Of a stretch of DNA of 45,768 nt, positions 30,492 through 39,746 are shown piece after piece; the first letter of the stretch is position 1; every line of letters starts with the position of its first letter. The position numbers were made by a program, and so were the translations under genes. Source of the stretch: Candidatus Thalassarchaeaceae archaeon (lineage in GTDB: Archaea > Thermoplasmatota > Poseidoniia > Poseidoniales > Thalassarchaeaceae); NCBI GenBank assembly GCA_030747675.1, contig JASLKH010000050.1, positions 1 to 45,768 of the forward strand, in the 5' to 3' direction. The notes below the pieces were generated by a model. That model was not told the DNA's origin. It did no database searches and was given only the letters and a program-made list of their open reading frames with translations.

Positions 30492-32060
30492 ATGACCAAG
30501 ATGTGGGGTGCCTTTTTTCTATCCATTTTACTGGTATCAACACTGAATTTCTACGCAGTTGTTAGAGAACCTGATCGAGTTGAGATTAGTGACATACACG
30601 AGCATGTCCAAGAAACCGTGAAAGTTGAAGGAACTCTAATTTCATGGATTGCAGATCCATATTCGGATGGCTCTGATAGAATCGATTTGCAAATTGAAGA
30701 TGATTATGATGTGGTGAAGGTGCAATGGAGGGACACTAGTGATGATATGCCACCAATTGGGTCAACCATCATTGTTGAAGGACAAGTTCGAGAATACAAT
30801 GGTAAAATATACATCGAATCAAAAGGCATGGGGGCCGTGACTCAAAAAGAAAGTGCGGGTGTGGAAGAACTAGGGCTGACGCTGAGTGACTTCGCCAAGA
30901 ATTCCTCTGATTATGAAAATGAGATTATACGCATCACTGGATATATTTCAAGCCCAATTTCACCGTCCGATACATACCAAACATTCACGCTCACTGACAA
31001 CCCAACTTACCTAAATTCCGATCATAGATTGTATGTTTCTTTGCAAGGAAGAACTGATGCTTGGATTGAAGCAGGCTCGAAAGTTAATGTCACAGGATGG
31101 GTTCAATTCGACGAAAGAAATTATCGTTGGCTAATTGTAGTTCAAAGTTCCACTGTTGACGTCTTGAATCCTGAAGGTGCCAAGAGAATGTCATGGGATT
31201 CAACAATGGAAATATGGTCTTATGACATTGGAAAATTGGTTACTATCAGTGGAGACCTCACAGTCACTGAAGAAGGTGAATTCTGGATTTATGACCCCAG
31301 TGGTAGTAATGCCAGAGTCTGTTTGATCCCAAACATCGATTTGTTCTGGAACCCCAGCACCGGCAGAGGTGAATTTGAAGGACGTCTTGCTTGGTCAGAT
31401 GAGAAAGTTCAGATTTGTCTCGAAATGTCTGAACTACCAGATTATACATCACCTGCTCCAAGTAATGGTCCTTACGAATACACCCCCCTAATCGATATTG
31501 CTGAAAATATCGAAGAGTGGAAAAACAAAATTGTCAACATTTCTGGAGTCATAAAATATACCGTAGAACCTGGAAAGGATGGATATATTGCAGATGGAAC
31601 TTACGATGCAGGGTACAATACATCAATTCGTTTTACATGCGTATGCGCACACGATTACTGGCTTGAAGAAGGGCAAGAAGTACAGATGTTGGGAGCTGAA
31701 GTTACATGGGATACCCGTAATAGTCGAATTGAATTAGTTGCACAAACCATCGAAGTTGTTGGAGATACTCCTCCGCCCGAACCATTTGGATGGAACAAGG
31801 GTTGGGCTGATTGGAAATATCAAATTGGAGTCCACGTCACAGTTGCAGGTACGTTGAATACTACAGATGATGGAAATATGTGGATTGTTCGTTCAGGGAC
31901 TGATGAGCGCATGTGCCTCTATGATGATGGTTCTGCAAATAATTTACAATATAATTCAGAAGGGGTTAGCAATGGTGTCATCACATGGATAGGGCGGCTC
32001 ACATATGCTGATTCAATTGAAACTGCACTTTGTCTAACATTGGAACCAGGAACTGCTTGA
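30492..32060 (+). CDS. Exported/membrane-anchored multi-OB-fold protein (about five OB-like repeats)
   Basis: N-terminal hydrophobic anchor MTKMWGAFFLSILLVSTLNFYAVV; repeats such as ETVKVEGTLISWIADPYSDGSDRIDLQIEDDYDVVKVQW...GSTIIVEGQVREYNGKIYIE; NEIIRITGYISS...GSKVNVTGWVQFD; NKIVNISGVIKY...GQEVQMLGAEVTW. Confidence 0.75.
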   Translation: MTKMWGAFFLSILLVSTLNFYAVVREPDRVEISDIHEHVQETVKVEGTLISWIADPYSDGSDRIDLQIEDDYDVVKVQWRDTSDDMPPIGSTIIVEGQVREYNGKIYIESKGMGAVTQKESAGVEELGLTLSDFAKNSSDYENEIIRITGYISSPISPSDTYQTFTLTDNPTYLNSDHRLYVSLQGRTDAWIEAGSKVNVTGWVQFDERNYRWLIVVQSSTVDVLNPEGAKRMSWDSTMEIWSYDIGKLVTISGDLTVTEEGEFWIYDPSGSNARVCLIPNIDLFWNPSTGRGEFEGRLAWSDEKVQICLEMSELPDYTSPAPSNGPYEYTPLIDIAENIEEWKNKIVNISGVIKYTVEPGKDGYIADGTYDAGYNTSIRFTCVCAHDYWLEEGQEVQMLGAEVTWDTRNSRIELVAQTIEVVGDTPPPEPFGWNKGWADWKYQIGVHVTVAGTLNTTDDGNMWIVRSGTDERMCLYDDGSANNLQYNSEGVSNGVITWIGRLTYADSIETALCLTLEPGTA

Positions 32061-32088
32061 TACTGAGGTGATTTTTCTGGAAGGATTC

Positions 32089-33903
32089 ATGCTAGAATGG
32101 GCGTGGCTTATGGCCGCATTCTTCATCGGTGTGTTTCTGGGATGCATGACTGGTTTAATCCCTGGATTCCACGTCAACAATGTCGCACTAATTGCACTTT
32201 CAATGTCGCCTCTCGCTGTCTCCGCAGGTATCCCCCTGGAGGCTGTCGCAGCGATTATTGTAAGCATGGGGACCGTGCATACATTCCTGAATTATATTCC
32301 CAGTGCATTAGTTGGAGCGCCCGATGGTGACACTGCTCTAGCTTTACTACCTGGGCATCGGATGCTTATCTCGGGTCATGCGGCACAAGGTGTGGCCTAC
32401 TCTGCCAGAGGAAGTCAACTTGGATTATTGCTAAGTATTCCATTACTCATTTTTGCAAGACTGCTTTTTGGATCGAATCCCGGACTTGGATTGTATGATT
32501 TGAGTCGAGATATTCTACCCTGGTTACTACTCACCATCTCTGCATTCCTAATCATCACTGAAACAACAAGGCTAGCATGGCCACTTTGGATGCAGAAAGT
32601 AACAAGTTGGGCACATTATCCTCTGAAAAGACCCATTGAATTCACCATCCCAATTGCCAATTGGAAAATATATCGGAGATGGGAAGCAATTGATTTCAGA
32701 TTAGGTGATAATTCCCGTATAGCAGGAATGATTGCTGCAACTGCATTCTTCCTTCTCGCTGGATTCTATGGGTGGGCAGTATTCATTCTACCTGGTCGTT
32801 CACCCGTGGGTATGCCATCAGCAACATTGCTTATGCCAGCCCTTGCAGGTCTATTCGGTATTGCCAATTTAATTGATATTTATGTGACAACAGCAGAAAT
32901 GCCACCTCAAGAACAAAATTGGGAATTACCGCCTGTAAAGCCTCTGATTGTACCCTGCTTCCTCTCCTCTTGTTGCGCTGCTGTTATGGCGATTTTGCCC
33001 GGCATGACTGCTGCTCAAGCAACGGTGGTTGTTATGAGTGCTCGAAATTTCTGGGGTAGATTAACAGACCCCGATTACATTCCCGCAGATTTCGAATACG
33101 GACCTGGTGGTGTGAACGACCCTGCAGCCCAAGCACGAATCCAGGCTTATCGGGCAGAAACTGCCCGCCTTCATGGATTAGGAGGAGATACATTAGTCGC
33201 TAGTGCAGCACCGATGATTGTCGCCGAATCAGAAGGTTGGGATGCGGTTGTCGGTGAAGATGTTGAAGTCATTGAAGCACCTTTAGGGGATGTCCAACCA
33301 ATGGATACAGATGCAAAAGAATTGGAAGAAAAAGAGTTGGAAGATCAAGACATGCTCAAAAAAGCAAGAGAAGTGAAGACCACGTCTCCTGACTTGGACC
33401 TTGATGCTCAAACACGTGAGCAAGACCTCGAAGTGATTGCTGTTCTTTCCGCAACAAATACAGCTGTGACAGTAATGGTACTGACCTTCCTATACCTAGT
33501 ACTACGACCTCGTTCGGGAGCCGCCCTCGCTCTGAATATGATGTACCCCATTGATCAATGGACTATGATTGAACCACCGTCTGATTACATTCGCTTAATG
33601 GCGATTACAATTGGATCTGGGTTATTCGCGGTTCCAGTCATGATCAAAGTAGGAAAAGGGATGCTCAAATTGCATGAATTAATCCCACTTCGCACCCTTG
33701 TTTTGAGCGTGATTGGATTCGTGACTGTTCTAGTTTGGCTCTCAACGGGATGGATAGGGATAGGAGTTCTAATTGTGGGGACTACAATGGGATTAATGCC
33801 GCCTCGAATTGGGATACGGCGAAGCCATGGAATGGGTATTATTCTCGTCCCGATTATGATCTATACATTTGCTCAAAAGTATGACAGTTTCGGATTTATC
33901 TGA
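32089..33903 (+). CDS. TctA/DUF112-family membrane transporter-like protein with a charged central insertion
   Basis: GVFLGCMTGLIPGFHVNNVALIALSM...VHTFLNYIPSALVGAPDGDTALALLPGHRML; GAGGTGAT then ATG at 32089 (listed ORF begins at GTG 32068). Confidence 0.8.
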   Translation: MLEWAWLMAAFFIGVFLGCMTGLIPGFHVNNVALIALSMSPLAVSAGIPLEAVAAIIVSMGTVHTFLNYIPSALVGAPDGDTALALLPGHRMLISGHAAQGVAYSARGSQLGLLLSIPLLIFARLLFGSNPGLGLYDLSRDILPWLLLTISAFLIITETTRLAWPLWMQKVTSWAHYPLKRPIEFTIPIANWKIYRRWEAIDFRLGDNSRIAGMIAATAFFLLAGFYGWAVFILPGRSPVGMPSATLLMPALAGLFGIANLIDIYVTTAEMPPQEQNWELPPVKPLIVPCFLSSCCAAVMAILPGMTAAQATVVVMSARNFWGRLTDPDYIPADFEYGPGGVNDPAAQARIQAYRAETARLHGLGGDTLVASAAPMIVAESEGWDAVVGEDVEVIEAPLGDVQPMDTDAKELEEKELEDQDMLKKAREVKTTSPDLDLDAQTREQDLEVIAVLSATNTAVTVMVLTFLYLVLRPRSGAALALNMMYPIDQWTMIEPPSDYIRLMAITIGSGLFAVPVMIKVGKGMLKLHELIPLRTLVLSVIGFVTVLVWLSTGWIGIGVLIVGTTMGLMPPRIGIRRSHGMGIILVPIMIYTFAQKYDSFGFI

Positions 33904-33952
33904 GCAACCTAATGAGGGTAGCGACTAAGGAGGAGTGGTCCTCACGCATGAG

Positions 33953-33971
33953 CGCAGGGCTATGCCCTGCG
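33953..33971. promoter_or_regulatory. Perfect 8-bp hairpin 9 nt upstream of the lamin-tail/PLD gene start
   Basis: CGCAGGGC-TAT-GCCCTGCG, then GTGGATGCA-ATG (33981). Confidence 0.45.
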
Positions 33972-33980
33972 GTGGATGCA

Positions 33981-36900
33981 ATGCGAAAGAATGCACTATT
34001 TTTTGCTACAATGATGATTTTGATGACACTCTCGCCACTGGTGCAAGCCAGTCAAGGGCGGTCTTCTGCCTGCACTGTTGATGTTTGCATCAACGAATTG
34101 ATGCCTAATCCAGCTGGGTCAGAGTCAGGGAGCTATCCAGCTGGTGAATGGGTTGAACTTTACAACAGTGGAACTTCTGATGTCAACCTACAAGGATGGG
34201 CCCTGACTGATCTAGCAGGGTATACTCACCCAATTGATGCAAACACTTGGGTTGATTTTGTTAATTTGGCCACGCCGTATGTTATTCCAGCAGGCGATTA
34301 TGCTATAATTGCTGAAAATAACCAAGGCACTCTCAAATTGAACAACGCAGGCGAAACATTGGATTTAATCGACAATAATGGTGCGACTGTTCAAACTGTA
34401 ACTACTGGGCAAGCAAGTAGCGACATCAGTAAGGTACCTGGGGCTTTGACTACAGATGATTTTACTGATTCTGGAGCCAATACACCGGGCGCTACGAACA
34501 GTGGTGGTGGGACTGGGCCAACTTTCGTTCAAAGCGATATCAGAATCGCCGAGGTGATGCCTGACCCATATTGGTCCAATGATAACGGAACATGGCCTGG
34601 TGGTGAATGGGTTGAAATAGCCAACACGGGGCAAATTGCTGTAGACCTCGCAGGGTGGACTGTGGAAGATGCTGCAGGGAATTCCATGCAAATGAACATC
34701 ACCCACCTTGTGGGTTCTGGAACAATCATTCAGCCTGGAGAACATCGTGTTGTTGCTGTAAATGGAACTCGGACTTATGGGATGTTGAACAATGGTGCAG
34801 GTACTGAATTGGTCAAACTGAAAATGCCTGATGGGATGGTCACACACCAAGTGGAGTATTCAGGGCCAACGAAACCTGGGCATTCCTATGTTAATTCAAC
34901 CAGCATAATTGGTGATTGGGGCAGAAATGCTATCCTCTTGGAAACAGCGAAGTGGCCTACACCTGGACAACTGAATTCACCCCTCGACACTTTGCCAGGA
35001 ATTGGTTTCCAAATCAATGAAATTTTAACGAATGCAACAGGAATATCTACCGGTACGTGGGTAGAATTCTACTACCCTGATACAGAAAATGCACCGACCA
35101 TTGACACATCGAGTTATTCGCTTATGACTGCCACTGGACGTATGAGTCAACCTTTGCCGGCAAGTATCCAACCAGGTGAATTCGTTGTATTCGGCCCAGT
35201 GGATTTGATCAACATTTACGATTCATTATCTCTTGTTGATGGTAATGGTGATGTTCGACAAACAGTGAGTTGGGATTCGCCGCAAAATGCTAATGTCAGT
35301 ATTGTCCCATCCAACCCACTAATGGTGGACTCTCCATGGGATGCATCAGATTACAACACACCTGGTGCATTGAATCCAGGTCAGGGAAATAATACTGGGG
35401 GTAATAACACTGGAGGCAACAATACAGGTGGAAATCACACAATCAGTATGGATATTCAAATTTCAGAAATTATGCCAAATCCTCTGGGGTCAGATTCACA
35501 AGCCGAACCGAATGGAGAATGGGTTGAATTGTATAATGCGGGTAATGAATCAATTGACCTGACTGGATGGAAGTTGCGTTCAGGAGCAGGATACACATTA
35601 CCAATGTTGAGTTTAGACGTTGGCGAATATCACGTGGCGTACTTAGGAACTCATTCAATCAGTTTACCAAACAATGGAGGTACACTCGAACTTTCCGATT
35701 ATGACGACAATTTAGTTCAAACAGTTACATGGGAATATTCAGCATTCGGCATGAGTATGGTTGCTGGAGGTGACCCACTTGGGCCAGACCCTTGGGTGAT
35801 GGCACCATGGAGCACACCCGGTTCTACAAACGCATTGTTTGAACACCCATATTCAGGGCCGACTGAAATTTTAATGAGTGAAGTTAGTGCTCAATGTAGT
35901 GCACCAGAAAATGGACTCACAGGTGAATGGATCGAATTATTAAACGCTGGTGCATACCCTGTGGATCTATCTCGTTGGTCTATTCGAGATAAAAGCGGAA
36001 ATGAAGCAGCTGTCGCACCTGACAGGATATGGGGTCGAACAGATAGTTCAACAACTCTTGAACCTGGAATGTATGCCGTATTGTTATTTGAAGAAAATAT
36101 CTTGACAAATATGAACGAATCAATTGAACTCCATAACCCAAATCGTGTTGTAATACAGTCACTCTCGTGGGAAGAAAGTACGGATTGCTTGACACTTGAA
36201 TCCCGAAACGGGAACGAGCAAACACGTGATACGCTTTGGCCTACCCCTGGTGAGGTAAATCCAATTATTGACATCTACGATGGCAGTCAAACACTGAAAT
36301 TCACGCGGTTCATGCCAACGGAAATTGATAACAGAGCTAATGATTGGTTTGAGATTACCAACACAGGTACAACATTGGTTGATCTGAATGGGTGGAGAGT
36401 TTCTAGGGACCGAGCACCATCCTCAGCATTCAATTCAACATTCAGTGTTACGCATGTACTATACCCTGGAGAAAGCGTTGTTATTTCAGAAAATCCTGCA
36501 AATCTAGCAAGCGATAGTGGTCCAGCATCCATTGATGGAATGGTTGCATTCAGTGGGAACCCCCCGCACTTAGTTAATTCAGGTGGTGCATTGCAATTAG
36601 CAGCACCTGACGGAACAGTTGTTGACACATTTGTGTATGGAAGTGGCAATGCAGAAGTTGTGGGTTGGACTGGTGGTTCGCTAGAATTACCTAACACAGA
36701 TTACGCTGGATTGATTCTTATGCGAGGTGACGGATGTGGGACACTACCAGATACAAACTCATCCGCAGATTGGGAATATCGTTGGCTTCGATTAGGTTCA
36801 AGTCTATTCTGTGATGAAGGTATATTCTCGACTACAGGTTCACTCACACCAGTAATTTCGCCACAAGGGTCACTTGGCCAAATGGTCAATTGGATTGGAG

Positions 36901-38747
36901 GTGCAACTGAATCTATGCACATACACGTCTACCAATTTGATTCTCCTGAACTCTTTGTAGCAATTCAAGAGGCTGTAAATCGTAATGTTGACTGCACGAT
37001 ACTTCTCGAGGGAGGAATTCTTGGAGATGCTGATGATGGTGCAAGTCAGCGTGGTTGGGCTGATGAACTGAGCAACATAGGTTGCAATGTACTGTGGATG
37101 GTTGAACCGGATGGAAACGATGCACCGATGGCTCCATACCGATACATTCATTCAAAAGTCGGTGTAATTGATAACTCAAGTGTGTGGATTGGAAGTGGTA
37201 ATTGGAAACGCTCAACATTTCCCTTAGATGGAGATGCCGCGAATCGTGACACTGGAATCATCATCGAAAGTGATGATGTGGCCGAAGTAGTACTCTCACG
37301 CATGCTTTGGGATGAAGATTTGAGTCACCGGCACATCATTTCTCAAGATGATGCACCTTTATCCATGGGGAGGCCAATGGGATGGAGTGCCCCCTCAGCA
37401 TCCAGCGAATTTACAACCCCTGTTGAACCCATGCCTACTTTCGAAGATTCATTCACAGGACGTGTGCTAACTTGTCCTGATGATTGCATCGAAGGAATTG
37501 TTTGGTTAATTGACCAAGCAGATGACACATTGGAAATATCCCAACAATATCTGTACATGGATTGGACTTGGGGGTATGGAGAGAACCCAATTATAGACGC
37601 TATTGAAAGAGCTGCTAGAGATCGAGATGTACAAGTCAGATTATTGCTCAATGGGTTTGCGTTTGATGGGGTTTCAATCAGTCCGAAGATTAGGGAAACT
37701 GTGGATTACTTCAACCACGTGCTGAACATGACAGAGAATTTAGATGTCGAAGCAAGGTTGATGTCAACATCAGAAAACATTACCAAATTACATGATAAAG
37801 GTGTAATTGTTGATGGGAGCATTGTCCTATACAGCAGTATCAATTGGGGGAGTAATAGTGCCTTGCGCAACCGAGAGATGGGAGTCGCAATTGAACACAC
37901 AGGTCTAGCACTCCATCGCTTAGCAATCTTCAATGAAGATTGGGAGCGCATGGATTCAAGCATGGATTCTGATGGAGATGGGATGCCTGATATTTGGGAA
38001 GCCGAGAACGGATTAAACAGAACACGAGCACTTATTCCAGGTACAATAACAAGTGAATTTAGTGTGGATCGTGAGAACGACGGGTTGTCCAATCTAGATG
38101 AATACCGCTACGGTGGTAATCCAAATTTGAACGATACTGATGGCGATTGTATCGGAGATGGTGATGAAGTGAGACTCGCCACCCTCACCTACGGAGTAGA
38201 TCCTGCATTGGCCGTTCAAACTGCTGATGCTGACTTGGATGGAGAAGATGATTACCTTACATGGGGCTGCACCATCGAATATACAGATGATGACGATGCA
38301 ACTACTCCTTTAGATGAAGATGACGATGAACCAGGTATTTTCCGTGAAGATGCAATGGATAGTGGGGCTGCAAAGGTGTTCCTCGGAATGATTATCATCG
38401 CTGCAATTTCCTTGCTAGGAGCTGTAGCCATGATGGTTATTCGGAAACAACGTGAAACCGCAGGGAATTTCCTACTTGACGATGCTGAAATCTCAGAGGA
38501 AGCATGGGGTGATGATTCAATCGAGTCGACACCCGCTGGTTCGGTGATTCTGGAAGGTACAAGCCTAGGGGAAAACGCAGGCAGTGAGGCTCGTGAAGTC
38601 TCTGCAGGTCGTGACGATGGGGTCTTTGGCGCCCCACAACTGGACGGGTATGATTTCCCCAACTGGTCACCACAAGAAGTCCAAGCCTCTCTTGACCAAG
38701 GCTGGACTGTCGAACAGTTGAGAGAAAAGTACGATTCCGAGCAATAA
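33981..38747 (+). CDS. Giant exported protein: about six lamin-tail (LTD)-like domains, paired-HKD phospholipase-D/nuclease-like domain, Ca-binding DxDxDG motifs, C-terminal TM and cytoplasmic tail
   Basis: LTD signatures INELMPNPAG...GEWVELYNSG...VNLQGWALTD repeated; HKD motifs HSKVGVID (37149..37172) and HDKGVIVD (37791..37814); DSDGDGMPDIWEAENGLN; TM 'KVFLGMIIIAAISLLGAVAMMVI'. ORF listed from 33912; MRKNALFFATMMILMTLSPLVQA start preferred. Confidence 0.9.
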   Translation: MRKNALFFATMMILMTLSPLVQASQGRSSACTVDVCINELMPNPAGSESGSYPAGEWVELYNSGTSDVNLQGWALTDLAGYTHPIDANTWVDFVNLATPYVIPAGDYAIIAENNQGTLKLNNAGETLDLIDNNGATVQTVTTGQASSDISKVPGALTTDDFTDSGANTPGATNSGGGTGPTFVQSDIRIAEVMPDPYWSNDNGTWPGGEWVEIANTGQIAVDLAGWTVEDAAGNSMQMNITHLVGSGTIIQPGEHRVVAVNGTRTYGMLNNGAGTELVKLKMPDGMVTHQVEYSGPTKPGHSYVNSTSIIGDWGRNAILLETAKWPTPGQLNSPLDTLPGIGFQINEILTNATGISTGTWVEFYYPDTENAPTIDTSSYSLMTATGRMSQPLPASIQPGEFVVFGPVDLINIYDSLSLVDGNGDVRQTVSWDSPQNANVSIVPSNPLMVDSPWDASDYNTPGALNPGQGNNTGGNNTGGNNTGGNHTISMDIQISEIMPNPLGSDSQAEPNGEWVELYNAGNESIDLTGWKLRSGAGYTLPMLSLDVGEYHVAYLGTHSISLPNNGGTLELSDYDDNLVQTVTWEYSAFGMSMVAGGDPLGPDPWVMAPWSTPGSTNALFEHPYSGPTEILMSEVSAQCSAPENGLTGEWIELLNAGAYPVDLSRWSIRDKSGNEAAVAPDRIWGRTDSSTTLEPGMYAVLLFEENILTNMNESIELHNPNRVVIQSLSWEESTDCLTLESRNGNEQTRDTLWPTPGEVNPIIDIYDGSQTLKFTRFMPTEIDNRANDWFEITNTGTTLVDLNGWRVSRDRAPSSAFNSTFSVTHVLYPGESVVISENPANLASDSGPASIDGMVAFSGNPPHLVNSGGALQLAAPDGTVVDTFVYGSGNAEVVGWTGGSLELPNTDYAGLILMRGDGCGTLPDTNSSADWEYRWLRLGSSLFCDEGIFSTTGSLTPVISPQGSLGQMVNWIGGATESMHIHVYQFDSPELFVAIQEAVNRNVDCTILLEGGILGDADDGASQRGWADELSNIGCNVLWMVEPDGNDAPMAPYRYIHSKVGVIDNSSVWIGSGNWKRSTFPLDGDAANRDTGIIIESDDVAEVVLSRMLWDEDLSHRHIISQDDAPLSMGRPMGWSAPSASSEFTTPVEPMPTFEDSFTGRVLTCPDDCIEGIVWLIDQADDTLEISQQYLYMDWTWGYGENPIIDAIERAARDRDVQVRLLLNGFAFDGVSISPKIRETVDYFNHVLNMTENLDVEARLMSTSENITKLHDKGVIVDGSIVLYSSINWGSNSALRNREMGVAIEHTGLALHRLAIFNEDWERMDSSMDSDGDGMPDIWEAENGLNRTRALIPGTITSEFSVDRENDGLSNLDEYRYGGNPNLNDTDGDCIGDGDEVRLATLTYGVDPALAVQTADADLDGEDDYLTWGCTIEYTDDDDATTPLDEDDDEPGIFREDAMDSGAAKVFLGMIIIAAISLLGAVAMMVIRKQRETAGNFLLDDAEISEEAWGDDSIESTPAGSVILEGTSLGENAGSEAREVSAGRDDGVFGAPQLDGYDFPNWSPQEVQASLDQGWTVEQLREKYDSEQ
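35385..35441 (+). repeat. Short tandem repeat encoding GNNTG(GNNTG)n linker of consecutive N-glycosylation sequons
   Basis: GGA AAT AAT ACT GGG GGT AAT AAC ACT GGA GGC AAC AAT ACA GGT GGA AAT CAC ACA = GNNTGGNNTGGNNTGGNHT. Confidence 0.85.
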
Positions 38748-38789
38748 GCACACGAAGGATTCATGGGCACTCGGGTTTCGCTCTGCATT

Positions 38790-39746
38790 ATGGCAAGAGA
38801 TTCCATTCCAACACTTGACCTGCGAGAATATACAAATGGCGACCAAGGAAGTCGTGCAGCATTCATCCAAAAAATGGGTGAGGCTCTAGAAGACATCGGC
38901 TTCTTTGCATTAACCGGGCACGGCATTCCACTTGACGATATTTCTCAAGCATACGCGGTTTCTGAGGAATTTTTTGATAAAGACGATTCAGTCAAAATGC
39001 GCTGGAATCAGTCAGGTAATCAAAGAGGATACGTACCTTTTGGTGTAGAACACGCGAAAGACAACCCCGCCCCTGATCTCAAAGAATTCTGGCAGACGGG
39101 AAGAACACTTTCCGATGGTCATGCAATGAAAGAAGTATATGCCACAAACATATGGCCGACAGAGGATGCCCCTGAATTTGAACCCGCAATTGATGGGCTC
39201 TACATCCAGATGGAAGAATTGAGTAGAACTCTATTGGAAGTTTGTTCCGAGTATCTAGGCAAAGGTCCGAATTGGCTACCAGACATGGCAATTGATGGCA
39301 ATACAATTCTCCGAATTTTGCATTACCCTGCACTAGGAGCAGATGTGCCAGATGGTGCTGTTCGCAGTGCCCAACACGAAGACATCAACTTCATCACACT
39401 TCTAGTTGGAGCGAGTGCTGATGGGTTAGAAGTTATGGACCATGATGGTGAATGGATTAAAGTTCAAGGAAATCATGAACACATCATTATCGATTCAGGA
39501 GATATGCTGCAAAATTTAACGAATGGGCTTTTCAAGGCAGTCACGCATCGAGTAGTCAATCCACCTGATTCAACCAGTGACCGATATTCTATGCCAATGT
39601 TCACTCATCCTCGTGATGATGTTGATTTGACGCCTCGTCCCGAATTCATTGCCCGAACTGGAGGAGAAGCACTCTATCCAAGCATTAGCGCTGGTGAATT
39701 CCTTCGCCAACGACTAATTGAAATCGGGCTGATTAAGGATGATTGA
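38790..39746 (+). CDS. Isopenicillin-N-synthase-like Fe(II)/2-oxoglutarate-dependent oxygenase
   Basis: IPTLDLREY...GFFALTGHGIP; metal ligands QHEDINFITLL (HxD) and THRVVNPP (H); RYSMP (RxS 2OG-binding motif). ORF listed from 38763. Confidence 0.88.
   Translation: MARDSIPTLDLREYTNGDQGSRAAFIQKMGEALEDIGFFALTGHGIPLDDISQAYAVSEEFFDKDDSVKMRWNQSGNQRGYVPFGVEHAKDNPAPDLKEFWQTGRTLSDGHAMKEVYATNIWPTEDAPEFEPAIDGLYIQMEELSRTLLEVCSEYLGKGPNWLPDMAIDGNTILRILHYPALGADVPDGAVRSAQHEDINFITLLVGASADGLEVMDHDGEWIKVQGNHEHIIIDSGDMLQNLTNGLFKAVTHRVVNPPDSTSDRYSMPMFTHPRDDVDLTPRPEFIARTGGEALYPSISAGEFLRQRLIEIGLIKDD

Noticed and set aside
38252-38926. 224-aa minus-strand ORF opposite the end of the LTD/PLD gene and the start of the oxygenase gene
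   Set aside because: Shadow ORF antisense to two well-supported genes; low-complexity Ser/Pro-rich translation and no recognisable domain.
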